Part shown: in pieces, positions 8,217 to 15,137 of the stretch | Layout: every line of letters begins with the position of its first letter | Position numbering within the stretch: position 1 is the stretch's first letter | From: JAHHTP01 sp964587555 | Lineage (GTDB): Bacteria > Bacillota > Clostridia > Oscillospirales > Ruminococcaceae | Direction of reading: 5' to 3' | DNA length: 24,625 nt | NCBI GenBank assembly: GCA_964587555.1 | Contig: CAZPLR010000032.1 | Span: 1-24,625, forward strand | Made by a program: the position numbers and the translations under genes | Notes under the pieces: model-generated | What the model was told of the DNA's origin: nothing | Database searches by the model: none | What the model saw: the letters and a program-made list of their open reading frames with translations, nothing else

Positions 8217-8245
8217 ATTATAGCACAGCTTTTTTCAAATTGCAA
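8217..8245 (-). promoter_or_regulatory. Sigma-A promoter for the pheST T-box transcript
   Basis: On the minus strand TTGCAA (8240-8245), 17-bp spacer, TATAAT (8217-8222). It lies about 70 bp upstream of stem I of the T-box, giving a leader of roughly 360 nt. Confidence 0.82.
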
Positions 8246-8262
8246 GTGTTTTTTTCAAGAGA

Positions 8263-8297
8263 AAAGGCGGGAGGAAATCCTCCTCCCGCCCATTTTT
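8263..8297 (-). terminator. Terminator downstream of the Cys-rich peptide gene (bidirectional shape)
   Basis: A perfect 10-bp stem, GGCGGGAGGA (8266-8275) with TCCTCCCGCC (8281-8290), 5-nt loop, followed on the minus strand by TTTTCTCTT and on the plus strand by CATTTTTT. It lies 15 nt after the stop of the peptide gene at 8305 and just before the pheST promoter, isolating the two. Confidence 0.85.
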
Positions 8298-8304
8298 TCA
8301 AAGG

Positions 8305-8546
8305 TTAGCAGCAGCTATTGCTGTTGCCGCAGCCACAGCCGTTGTTGCTGCAGCCACAGCCGTTGTTGCAGCCGCAGAATAAGAGAACTAAGATGATGAT
8401 AATCCAAGCGCTATTGCCGCAGTTACCGNNNNNNNNNNNNNNNNNNNNNNNNNNNNNNNNNNNNNNNNNNNNNNNNNNNNNNNNNNNNNNNNNNNNNNNN
8501 NNNNNNNNNNNNNNNNNNNNNNNNNNNNGCCGCAGTTACCGAACAT
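8305..8546 (-). CDS. Small Cys/Gly/Asn-rich membrane peptide, interrupted by an assembly gap
   Basis: A short gene with ATG at 8544-8546 (AAAGGAG 8 nt upstream) and stop at 8305-8307, broken by 100 N. The visible start encodes MFGNCG; the visible end encodes GNCGNSAW, a hydrophobic run IIIILVLLF, then a tail of C, G, N and S with pairs of GCGC and a final CC. As written the two halves are out of frame across the 100 N, but if the identical 13-nt ends of the two contigs are merged the frame is restored and the product is 42 residues with nine cysteines and one membrane segment. Similar small proteins in Clostridia are annotated as high-cysteine, chorion-class-like proteins; function unknown. 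Its position behind spoIIIAH suggests expression in sporulation, which is inference. Confidence 0.6.
8329..8369 (-). repeat. Two tandem 21-bp units inside the Cys-rich peptide gene
   Basis: The 20-mer at 8329-8348 is repeated exactly at 8350-8369, a 21-bp (7-codon) period that encodes NNGCGC followed by S or G on the minus strand. It gives the peptide its repeated Cys-Gly tail. Confidence 0.8.
8429..8528. other. Assembly gap of 100 N with identical 13-nt flanks
   Basis: Exactly 100 N, the usual placeholder for a gap of unknown size. The last 13 known bases before it (8416-8428, GCCGCAGTTACCG) are identical to the first 13 after it (8529-8541). The real gap may therefore be zero (overlapping contig ends) or hold further repeat units. 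Confidence 0.95.
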
Positions 8547-8646
8547 AAGTATGCTCCTTTCCAAAAGCTGATCCACTTTTTGGATCGCGATATATGGTGA
8601 TTCGGATGGAATGAAACGCCGGCAGGTTTCGCCGTCGTTTCGGTAA

Positions 8647-8674
8647 CATACTATGCCAGCCAAAAAAATCTGTG
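8647..8674 (-). promoter_or_regulatory. Possible sporulation (sigma-K/E-like) promoter before the Cys-rich peptide
   Basis: On the minus strand CAC (8672-8674), 16 bp, then CATAGTATG (8647-8655). This is near the late mother-cell pattern (AC ... CATAnnnTA), but the final TA is TG and the -35 is only three bases, so chance is a real alternative. Read-through from spoIIIAH is equally possible, since no clear terminator separates them. Confidence 0.25.
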
Positions 8675-8692
8675 CCGCCCTTGTGCAAAAAA

Positions 8693-9352
8693 TTATTTCA
8701 GATCGATGATTGAAATATTCTCTGCCAGGATATTGCTCTCAGTCAGCACCAACTCCTTAATCTGGGTTGCTTTCTGCGAGTCCATATCGCTGCATTTGAC
8801 CACAACGCTTGCGGAATCGCCGGTCAGATAAACCATGCACTCCTCGAAGCCCTTAGACTTAATCAGGTTTTCAATGCTTGTTTCCCTTTCAATATCCTCC
8901 GAAAGTGCAAGCGCCCTATCGCTCGCGGCAGTTTTTGCCTCGCTGTCGGCGCCTTCGTCATTCAGCACAAGCGAGATTGCGTCGATCGCCTCATCTCTTG
9001 CCTGCAATTTGGCGATCGCGGCAAGCGCGAAATAATCCTCAGCGGAAACGCTTCTGGAATCCACCAGTTCGCTTTCGCCAAGCGTTTTATTTTGGGATGC
9101 CGCGTCCTCCTCCGAAGCGCTGCTTTCCTCGTTGGAGGAAACGTCGTTTACGGTTTGTTCTGTCTCGCCATCCGAGGAAATCGCGAGCGTTTCTGTTTCA
9201 GTCAGCGCGCTGGATTCCAGCTGTGCCGTGATATCATAGTCCTCGGCGTCCGACTTGGAAAAGATCCAGTTGACATAGACCGCCGCCGCCAGCACCAATA
9301 CCAGCGACGCCAAAATGATCTGTTTTTTTCCGATAATCATACTTGCTTTCAT
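8693..9352 (-). CDS. spoIIIAH: Stage III sporulation protein AH
   Basis: A 219-residue mother-cell protein anchored by one N-terminal membrane helix (about 10-27, IILASLVLVLAAAVYVNWIF) with the rest facing the intermembrane space. In Bacillus its YscJ/FliF-like domain forms a ring that binds forespore SpoIIQ and links the two cells. Here an acidic Ser/Glu-rich linker (about 35-100) leads to that domain (about 105-219), beginning EDYFALAAIAKLQARDEAI and containing NLIKSKGFEECMVYL and ending in the beta-strand VVVKCSDM region. The start MKASMIIGKKQ at 9352 fits the known form; the longer upstream reading lacks a membrane-protein start. Last gene of the spoIIIA operon, 49 nt behind spoIIIAG. SpoIIQ is not in the window. 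Confidence 0.93.
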   Translation of the reverse strand: MKASMIIGKKQIILASLVLVLAAAVYVNWIFSKSDAEDYDITAQLESSALTETETLAISSDGETEQTVNDVSSNEESSASEEDAASQNKTLGESELVDSRSVSAEDYFALAAIAKLQARDEAIDAISLVLNDEGADSEAKTAASDRALALSEDIERETSIENLIKSKGFEECMVYLTGDSASVVVKCSDMDSQKATQIKELVLTESNILAENISIIDLK

Positions 9353-9401
9353 ACCATACCTCTTTTCTTTCAATAGCCGCCAAAGCTGTGATAGCTGCGT
9401 T

Positions 9402-9950
9402 TTATTGCAGCGGCAAAACACTGATATTCGCTGCAGACAGGTCAAGATATGCCCGCAGCAGCTCGATGACCTGCTGCTTGACGATTGGATCATCTGCGCC
9501 CTCGCAGACGACGACTGCGCCCCTTACTTCCGGCAAAATCCGCCTAACCGCAAGCAGCTTTTTATTTCCCGCTGCATCCTCAACAAACAGATAGCTTTCA
9601 GAATAATCCCTGCTTTTGTCATCTGCAGATGCGTCGGTGTTCTCCTTCTGCTCCTTTAAGTACTCGTATTCCACGCCGGAATCCAATGAGATCAAAACGT
9701 TTACTCTCCCCACCCCCTTCGCCTGCTGCAAAAGCGACGTTAAGTTCTCGGTCAGCCGCTCTAAATAAGCGGCAGTCTCGCTCTCCAAATCATATTCTGC
9801 TGTCTTGACCGCCGTCTCCTTCTCTTTAGAAAACGACGGCAAAAGCAGACAGATTCCAACGAGAAGCAGCAGCGCGGCGATCAGCACATGCCGGTTCTTT
9901 TTCGCCCAAACAGATATCTTTCCGACGTTTATCCCGTTTTGATCGTTCAT
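9402..9950 (-). CDS. spoIIIAG: Stage III sporulation protein AG
   Basis: A 182-residue mother-cell membrane protein. In Bacillus SpoIIIAG builds a large ring resembling type III secretion rings in the channel between mother cell and forespore. One membrane helix at about 22-42 (HVLIAALLLLVGICLLLP) follows a short basic N-terminus; the remainder is the extracytoplasmic ring-building domain with AKGVGRVNVLISLDSGVEYEY, the beta-insertion-like region around 105-135, and LLAVRRILPEVRGAVVVCEGA, the most conserved block. Its start codon overlaps the spoIIIAF stop by 4 nt (TCAT on the plus strand at 9947-9950), showing translational coupling. Confidence 0.94.
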   Translation of the reverse strand: MNDQNGINVGKISVWAKKNRHVLIAALLLLVGICLLLPSFSKEKETAVKTAEYDLESETAAYLERLTENLTSLLQQAKGVGRVNVLISLDSGVEYEYLKEQKENTDASADDKSRDYSESYLFVEDAAGNKKLLAVRRILPEVRGAVVVCEGADDPIVKQQVIELLRAYLDLSAANISVLPLQ

Positions 9951-10429
9951 CCATCTTCACCATCCTGTCCGTCAAACACGCTGATTTGCGGCTGAACGCC
10001 GTACTCCTGTTCAATCAGCCCACTAATTGCGGAGATGTCCTCATTTCTTGCTGTTAATGCAATCCTGCTTATACTTATGCTGTTATCCTTTGCAATATGC
10101 AGCGTAACCTTGATCTCCTTTGCAGAAAGCCCAGCCTTCTGCAAAGTACGATACACCTCGTCCGACAGCGCATTTTCGGTCAGCGCGAGGGTACTGTCGC
10201 GCGCTTTTTCCTCCATTGCCTGTACCTTCTCCTCCCTCAACGCGGAAAAGTCAAGCTGAAAGGAAAATTTTGCATCTGCAAGCGGCAGGGCTGCTGCTAA
10301 AATCAGAAAAATCCCCGCCGACGCCTTCACCGTTTTGGACATTCCCGCCTTTGGCAGTAAAAACGACACGATCATCGACAGGATGCCCAATGCGGCAAGC
10401 ACCAGCCCAATCTGCTTGATCTGTTCCAT
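9947..10429 (-). CDS. spoIIIAF: Stage III sporulation protein AF
   Basis: A 160-residue member of the SpoIIIA-SpoIIQ channel. Two closely spaced N-terminal membrane helices (about 5-25, GLVLAALGILSMIVSFLLP, and 35-52, KASAGIFLILAAALPLA) precede an extracytoplasmic ring-building-like domain with ILxx-type pattern (EVYRTLQKAGLSAKEIKVTL, ISGLIEQEYGVQPQISVF). The ATG at 10429 is chosen because GGGAGGAG lies 6 nt upstream; a longer in-frame reading into spoIIIAE has no such site and an unusual arginine-rich composition. It follows spoIIIAE after 14 nt and overlaps spoIIIAG by 4 nt. Confidence 0.92.
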   Translation of the reverse strand: MEQIKQIGLVLAALGILSMIVSFLLPKAGMSKTVKASAGIFLILAAALPLADAKFSFQLDFSALREEKVQAMEEKARDSTLALTENALSDEVYRTLQKAGLSAKEIKVTLHIAKDNSISISRIALTARNEDISAISGLIEQEYGVQPQISVFDGQDGEDG

Positions 10430-10443
10430 TTCTCCTCCCTTCT

Positions 10444-11586
10444 TTATGCCGCGACCGTTGCGGAAAGCAACGCAAATGCGATTATCTCCGCCGCTGCCGC
10501 CGCCAAAACGATTCCAAGCAGTAGATTGACACCGCCGCTTAACGCAGAAAAGAGCCGCTTCCCAGCGTCTACGCCGAGCAGCGCCGCCGCGATCTGCGCC
10601 GCTTTGAAGCATAGCGAAAGCAGCAGCAGCGAAATGGTCGCCGGAAGATATTCCGCTGTGAGCGCCGCCACCGCAAACCCGCCCGCCGATGCCTTCATCA
10701 GCTGTAAACAGGTTGTCACTGAAGAAAGCGCGTCAGAAAGCGGACCGCCGACTACAGGGACAAAGGTACTCATCGCCAGCTTGGCTGTTTTCAGCCCCAG
10801 CGTATCCGCAGCTTGCGCTATTATCTTTTGCACGCTTAGTATCAGCGTGAAGACCGAGAGCATGACGCCAAGCGTCCAGCCGCAGGACTGTGAGATCATT
10901 CCGGTGATCTCGTCGAGCCGCAGAAAATCCCCCGCAGCACACACAAGGCAAAGCGCGATATATACTGTCAATACCGGGAGCAGTATTTTCTGCATGACCT
11001 CGGTGATTACCACCGCGCAGCCGAAAGTCATACTTTGCATCCCTTGGGCTGCAGCTCCCTCTCCGGACGCTATCAGCACCCCGGCATATGCCGGAACAAA
11101 GCTTTCGACAAAACGCCCCGTGCTTTCAAATACTGCCGAAAGCTGACGACTCAACGCAACCAGCTCAGCTCCCGCAATGCCCGCCGTGCCCAGGCAGACC
11201 ACTATCCCTTCCAGACGCTCGTTTCCCCCGGCGGTCACGCCCTTGAGCAATAACGCCAACAGCAAAACACCAACCAATTCTCCAAGCATCACGACCGGCT
11301 TTTTCATGCCGTCGCAGATCATCTCCCATATCCTGCTCGGCAGCTTGGAAAGATCCATCTCGGTCAGGGTCGCCGCATCCGCCGGATCGACGCCAAGTCC
11401 GTAAAGCAATGTCAGCGTTTCCTCTGAGAGCGTATCCGCAGCGTCCTCGATGCCGGACTCCTCATAAAGCTGCTGAAGAAGCTCCTCCTGCTCGCCGGTT
11501 TTGGCATAAACCGGCGCGAAAGCAAAAAAGGACAGGCAAAGCATTGCTGCGAGAACACCAAAAAAACGTTTGATTTTCCTTTTCAT
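10444..11586 (-). CDS. spoIIIAE: Stage III sporulation protein AE
   Basis: A 380-residue polytopic membrane protein, the largest of the mother-cell channel components; the family length is about 390-400. A signal-peptide-like start (MKRKIKRFFGVLAAMLCLSF, probable cleavage after PVYA near residue 28) is followed by an amphipathic segment (residues 30-90, LLQQLYEESGIEDAADTLSE and onward), then six to seven membrane helices from about 98. Conserved family blocks visible are FVPAYAGVLIASGEGAAAQG and AMSTFVPVVGGPLSDALSS. The C-terminus is very Ala-rich and hydrophobic. It overlaps the spoIIIAD stop by 4 nt. Required in Bacillus for late forespore sigma-G activity. Confidence 0.95.
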   Translation of the reverse strand: MKRKIKRFFGVLAAMLCLSFFAFAPVYAKTGEQEELLQQLYEESGIEDAADTLSEETLTLLYGLGVDPADAATLTEMDLSKLPSRIWEMICDGMKKPVVMLGELVGVLLLALLLKGVTAGGNERLEGIVVCLGTAGIAGAELVALSRQLSAVFESTGRFVESFVPAYAGVLIASGEGAAAQGMQSMTFGCAVVITEVMQKILLPVLTVYIALCLVCAAGDFLRLDEITGMISQSCGWTLGVMLSVFTLILSVQKIIAQAADTLGLKTAKLAMSTFVPVVGGPLSDALSSVTTCLQLMKASAGGFAVAALTAEYLPATISLLLLSLCFKAAQIAAALLGVDAGKRLFSALSGGVNLLLGIVLAAAAAEIIAFALLSATVAA

Positions 11587-11978
11587 CCGCTTTGTCCTAT
11601 CATCGCCTTTGCAAGCTCGAACAGGTCTTCATAAAGCGGCATCAGCGCCACAAGCACCGCAAGCCGACCGGCAAGCTCCACCTTTGCGCCCAGCGAAGTC
11701 TGTCCAGCGTCGCGGCAGAGATCCGCGCCGAGCGACGCAATCCAGCAAAGCCCGATTGTTTTCAGCGCCGCCGCAACATATCGATTGGAAATGCCTGCCG
11801 CTTTCGAAAGGGACTCTATCATCGACAGAACCGGCTGCAGCGCCTTTGCCGCCGCGAGCAGCAGCATCGTTCCCGCCAAGAGCATAACCGCGAGCGCGTA
11901 CTCTGTGCGAAACTGCTTTAATACCGCGATCAAAAGCGCCGCTGCCAACGCGAAGCCCACCACAGCCGCAAGCTGCAT
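11583..11978 (-). CDS. spoIIIAD: Stage III sporulation protein AD
   Basis: A 131-residue integral membrane protein with about four hydrophobic stretches: roughly 4-20, 28-46, 75-95 and 102-122. The length agrees with the Bacillus protein (133). Family marks include LKQFRTEYALAVMLLAG, the AAGISNRYVAAALKTIGLCWIA block in the middle, the conserved CRDAG motif and a C-terminal LMPLYEDLFELA helix. The start ATG follows GGGGATG at about 8 nt and lies 26 nt behind spoIIIAC. Its stop overlaps the spoIIIAE start. Confidence 0.94.
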   Translation of the reverse strand: MQLAAVVGFALAAALLIAVLKQFRTEYALAVMLLAGTMLLLAAAKALQPVLSMIESLSKAAGISNRYVAAALKTIGLCWIASLGADLCRDAGQTSLGAKVELAGRLAVLVALMPLYEDLFELAKAMIGQSG

Positions 11979-12004
11979 TTTTCATCATCCCCTTTTGTAT
12001 CCAA

Positions 12005-12199
12005 CTACAATCCGAATATTCTCTCCACCGTTTCAAATAGGTCGCCGATCTGTGTGACGACAATCATCATCACGGCAACCAAACCAATCAGCGCAGTCAT
12101 CATCGCCTGATCCTCTCTGCCGGAGCGCGCAAGCACCTGATACAGCACCGCTACGATAATGCCGATCCCCGCGACCTTGAATATCAAATCCACATCCAC
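12005..12199 (-). CDS. spoIIIAC: Stage III sporulation protein AC
   Basis: A 64-residue protein of two membrane helices (about 5-22, LIFKVAGIGIIVAVLYQVL, and 32-50, MTALIGLVAVMMIVVTQIG) with the conserved GREDQA turn between them and a GDLFETVERIF tail, as in all SpoIIIAC proteins. The start codon is GTG (12197-12199); a second in-frame GTG two codons later has a closer AGGG and may be the real start, which would shorten the protein by two residues. It lies 35 nt after spoIIIAB. Confidence 0.92.
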   Translation of the reverse strand: MDVDLIFKVAGIGIIVAVLYQVLARSGREDQAMMTALIGLVAVMMIVVTQIGDLFETVERIFGL

Positions 12200-12234
12200 C
12201 CTGAATCACCAAACCTCCCCGCATTTTGAACGCT

Positions 12235-12750
12235 CTATGGCTGCCAGAAAAGAAGTCCGAGTCCCAAGCCGCAAAGCAGCCCCACCTTGACTGCGGCGTT
12301 CCCCTCGACGCTGCTTTTGCGTTTCGCCTCCTCTTTCTCCTTTGCAAGCGCATTCGCCAAGTTCTCGTAGGCAGCGACCTGCCGGTTTAATTCCATGCTG
12401 CCGAGCAATAACACGAGCTGCCGTATGAGCGCCTTATCCCGGCGCAAAAGGCGGTTATCGTCGCAGAACAACGCAGCGTTTTCCCGCCACGCCGCATAAA
12501 GATCGCCGCCGCCTTCATAGGCTGCAAGCGTCTTTTCAAAGCAGGAAAGCGTCTGCCCCGCCTTGGTATGTGCGGTCTGTATCAATATTTCTGTCGTCGA
12601 GCAGCAGCCGCTTTGCAGCAAAAATAGGATCTCTTTTGCCGTCTCTTCCGCTGCAGAAAGCAGCTTTGCGCGCTTGCTTTTTCTATATTTCCAGTACATT
12701 CCCGCCGCCGCGCAGGAGATTATACAGAAAAACGGGAAAATTGTACTCAT
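12235..12750 (-). CDS. spoIIIAB: Stage III sporulation protein AB
   Basis: A 171-residue membrane protein distantly related to type II secretion F (GspF) proteins. A hydrophobic N-terminus (about 2-20, with several Cys) and a hydrophobic C-terminal helix (about 152-169, VGLLCGLGLGLLFWQP) enclose a helical domain. The family's C-terminal signature, KSSVEGNAAVKVGLLCGLGLG, is seen almost intact. Its start ATG overlaps the spoIIIAA stop by 4 nt, so the two are translated together. It is thought to work with the SpoIIIAA ATPase in building or driving the channel. Confidence 0.92.
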   Translation of the reverse strand: MSTIFPFFCIISCAAAGMYWKYRKSKRAKLLSAAEETAKEILFLLQSGCCSTTEILIQTAHTKAGQTLSCFEKTLAAYEGGGDLYAAWRENAALFCDDNRLLRRDKALIRQLVLLLGSMELNRQVAAYENLANALAKEKEEAKRKSSVEGNAAVKVGLLCGLGLGLLFWQP

Positions 12751-13715
12751 GCTTTTTCAAGCGGCAGCGGTTGGATATCACGTATTTTTCCGGGCGCGTC
12801 TCGATCCAGCAGCACCAGATAATCAAAGCAGCCGCCGCTTATCAACCGCTGTCCTAAGCCGCTGCGCTTTAGATCGGCCTCGCTTTCGGCGTGAACTGTA
12901 GCGGCGATCCGCACGCCGGAATAAAAGCAGTCCGCAATCGCGTCAAGCTCGGCGCTGCCGGAAAGCTCGTCTAATGCAATTAGGTGCGGCGCCATTGTAC
13001 GCAGCGCCATCGCGACCGCAAGCGTTTTCGGATAACCCGAAAAGCAGTCGGTTTGCGCGCCAAGCGAGAATTGAGGCTTGCCGTCGCTTACCGCGCATAT
13101 CTCGCCGCGCTCATCTATCACCGATACCTTATAATACCTGCCGCAGCATTCTCCACTGGAAACCGCTCGAACATAGTCCCGCAGCAGCGTCGTCTTTCCG
13201 CTTGCGGGCGGTCCGGCGATCAAAAACGAGCAGAGCCGTCCCCTTTTGCCGCAGCATGCCGCAAGCGCATCCGCTAAGTGCAGCTTCTGTCTTGCAATAC
13301 GCAGATTGATCGATTGGATCTTGCCGATACGGTATGAATAATTCCCTTCCGGCGCTTCGACATACTCGCCGCAAAACCCTGCACGATGCCCGCCCTTGAG
13401 CGTAAAATAGCCCTCATGCAATTCCCTTTCATGGGTATGTACCGAATAGCCGGCAAACCGGCGCAGAATCTCGTCGATCTGCGCCCGATCAATCCGTATC
13501 GCCGGAACCTTATGATAATCGCTTTCAAGCACCCTGTCCGCCGTTTGACCCATCCCGGAAATAAACCGCGCGCCGCTTGTCAGGGAAAGCACGATCGGCT
13601 CCCCAACCCTGAAGCAGATTGATTGGCAGATGGACTTGTGGTACTCGTCCACCTTTGCTAAGATTTGCATGATCTGCGGCGGCAAAGTGCTGATTGCCTG
13701 CATATACGCTTGCAT
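12747..13715 (-). CDS. spoIIIAA: Stage III sporulation protein AA (ATPase)
   Basis: A 322-residue cytosolic P-loop ATPase, the motor-like component of the SpoIIIA-SpoIIQ channel. Walker A is GPPASGKTTLLRD (168-180); a Walker B type strand is HLIALDELSG further on; the family block FRVGEPIVL (35-43) and the region GGHRAGFCGE (108-117) precede them. The start at 13715 is favoured by AAAGGATG 7 nt upstream; a longer reading to 13748 would extend into the -10 region of the sigma-E promoter and so cannot be translated from that transcript. First gene of the operon, expressed in the mother cell. Confidence 0.95.
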   Translation of the reverse strand: MQAYMQAISTLPPQIMQILAKVDEYHKSICQSICFRVGEPIVLSLTSGARFISGMGQTADRVLESDYHKVPAIRIDRAQIDEILRRFAGYSVHTHERELHEGYFTLKGGHRAGFCGEYVEAPEGNYSYRIGKIQSINLRIARQKLHLADALAACCGKRGRLCSFLIAGPPASGKTTLLRDYVRAVSSGECCGRYYKVSVIDERGEICAVSDGKPQFSLGAQTDCFSGYPKTLAVAMALRTMAPHLIALDELSGSAELDAIADCFYSGVRIAATVHAESEADLKRSGLGQRLISGGCFDYLVLLDRDAPGKIRDIQPLPLEKA

Positions 13716-13746
13716 ACTATCATCCTTTCTTTTGCTGGTCTGATAC

Positions 13747-13774
13747 AATCTATGCCGCTTTGTCCAAAATATTC
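13747..13774 (-). promoter_or_regulatory. Sigma-E-type promoter of the spoIIIA operon
   Basis: On the minus strand GAATATT (13768-13774), 13 bp, CATAGATT (13747-13754). This fits the mother-cell sigma-E pattern (kmATATT, 12-14 bp, CATACAnT) in all but one or two positions. The transcript would start near 13740, leaving a leader of about 25 nt with the spoIIIAA ribosome binding site. spoIIIA is a sigma-E operon in Bacillus. Confidence 0.8.
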
Positions 13775-13842
13775 CTCCCTGCCGTGAAATGCGGACTTTC
13801 CAAAAGCACGCCGAAGAATCATAACTTTTTCGAAATCAGCTA

Positions 13843-13871
13843 TTGCTTTTTGTGTAAAATAGTGCTATACT
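13843..13871 (+). promoter_or_regulatory. Sigma-A promoter of pfkA
   Basis: TTGCTT (13843-13848), 17-bp spacer, TATACT (13866-13871). The transcript would start near 13878 and have about 90 nt of leader before the start codon at 13967. It is divergent from the spoIIIA promoter with about 70 bp between the two -35 regions. Confidence 0.75.
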
Positions 13872-13966
13872 AAAAGTAACAGGTTTTCCGAATCCGGTTT
13901 TTGTCAGATCACCACAGCAAAGCGGCAAACCGTTCGGTAGAGATCGGAAAAGAAAGGATGAATGAA

Positions 13967-15040
13967 ATGAAAAAAGTCGGAATTTTGACCAGCGGCGGCG
14001 ACTGCCCCGGCTTGAACGCCACCATCCGCGGCGTAGCAAAAGCACTGTACGAAATTGAGCCGGACGTTAAGATCTACGGCATCCACGACGGCTATCACGG
14101 GCTGATCCATGGAGAATACCAAGAGATGAATCCGGAAGATTTCTCAGGCATTCTCACGCGCGGCGGCACAATCCTTGGCACCTACCGCACGCCGTATAAG
14201 ATGATGCAGGTCATTGGCGAGGACAAGGTCGACAAGGTTGCCAATATGAAAAAGCATTACAAAGAGATGGGGCTGGACTGCCTTTTGACCTTGGGCGGCA
14301 ACGGCACTCATAAAACCGCAAACCTTCTTTCGCAGGAAGGATTAAACGTCATCGGTCTTCCAAAAACGATCGATAACGATATCTACGGCACTGACTTTAC
14401 CTTTGGGTTCCACACCGCAGTAGATTTAGCGACCGAGGTCATTGACCGCATCCACACGACCGCCGCTTCTCACAAGCGCGTGATGCTGGTGGAGATCATG
14501 GGCAACAAAGCCGGTTGGCTAACGCTTTACGCTGGTATTGCAGGCGGCGCCGACATCCTGCTGCTGCCGGAAATTCCGTTCAATGTCAAGCGTGTTGCGG
14601 AGTTCGTAGAGCTGCGCGCGTCGCGCGGCAAGCCTTACACCATTATTGCAATCGCCGAAGGAGCGATGGACGAGGAAGAAGCGAAGCTGAAAAACAAAGA
14701 GCGCGCGGCACGCCGTGCGGAACGCGGCGAAACGACCGCAACCAACCGCGTGTTAAAAGAGATTGTCCGCAGAACCGGATTTGACGCGCGCGCGGTCATT
14801 CCCGGACATTTCCTTCGTGGCGGCACGCCGTCCGCCTATGACCGCGTACTGGCAACCCAGTTCGGCGTTTACGCGGCGGAGCTTGTCCATAAGGAGAAAT
14901 ACGGCGTAACGGTTGCGCTCTGCGGCAACAAGATTACGCACAACAAGCTCGCTGACATTGCCGGCGTTCCGAAACTTGTCCCGCCAGATCATCAGATGAT
15001 TAAGGTTGCACGCTCAATGGGCCTTTCCTTTGGCGATTAA
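13967..15040 (+). CDS. pfkA: 6-phosphofructokinase (phosphoryl donor uncertain)
   Basis: A 357-residue PFK-A family enzyme converting fructose 6-phosphate to fructose 1,6-bisphosphate. Motifs: TSGGDCPGLNATIRG (8-22), GGNGT (110-114), PKTIDND (132-138, catalytic Asp136), and HFLRGGTPSAYDR near 280. At the donor-site positions that separate ATP and pyrophosphate enzymes it has Gly113 (E. coli Gly104, ATP-like) and Lys133 (E. coli Gly124, PPi-like), and Asn112 replaces the Mg-binding Asp103. This mixed pattern is known from the so-called clade X and from trypanosome-like ATP enzymes, so ATP is more likely but not certain. An ATG nine nt upstream (13958) and an upstream reading to 13901 exist; ATG 13967 lies 9 nt after GAAAGG and begins the conserved strand directly. 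It is monocistronic with its own terminator. Confidence 0.93.
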   Translation: MKKVGILTSGGDCPGLNATIRGVAKALYEIEPDVKIYGIHDGYHGLIHGEYQEMNPEDFSGILTRGGTILGTYRTPYKMMQVIGEDKVDKVANMKKHYKEMGLDCLLTLGGNGTHKTANLLSQEGLNVIGLPKTIDNDIYGTDFTFGFHTAVDLATEVIDRIHTTAASHKRVMLVEIMGNKAGWLTLYAGIAGGADILLLPEIPFNVKRVAEFVELRASRGKPYTIIAIAEGAMDEEEAKLKNKERAARRAERGETTATNRVLKEIVRRTGFDARAVIPGHFLRGGTPSAYDRVLATQFGVYAAELVHKEKYGVTVALCGNKITHNKLADIAGVPKLVPPDHQMIKVARSMGLSFGD

Positions 15041-15060
15041 GGCATCGTCTGCATAGAACA

Positions 15061-15133
15061 AAACCCCTTTCGGCAGCGGATTTACTCCATCGCAGTGGAA
15101 TACCGCCCCGAAAGGGGTTCTCTTTTTCTTTCC
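15061..15133 (+). terminator. Terminator after pfkA
   Basis: A long stem pairs AAACCCCTTTCGG (15061-15073) with CCGAAAGGGGTT (15108-15119), with a second inner pairing (GCGG/CCGC) in the 34-nt centre, and runs into CTCTTTTTCTTTCC. It lies between the convergent pfkA and queT genes and may act on both sides. Confidence 0.85.
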
Positions 15134-15137
15134 ATTT

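Noticed and set aside
8329..8369. Short tandem repeats considered as a CRISPR fragment
   Set aside because: Units are 21 bp with no spacers, are in frame in a peptide gene, and no cas gene is near.
8388..8663. Longer reading of the Cys-rich peptide starting at 8663
   Set aside because: Only the ATG at 8546 has a ribosome binding site (AAAGGAG); the extension covers the probable leader and its frame over the N run is arbitrary.
8656..8692. Terminator after spoIIIAH suggested by a run of seven T
   Set aside because: No stem of more than three base pairs precedes the T run on the minus strand.
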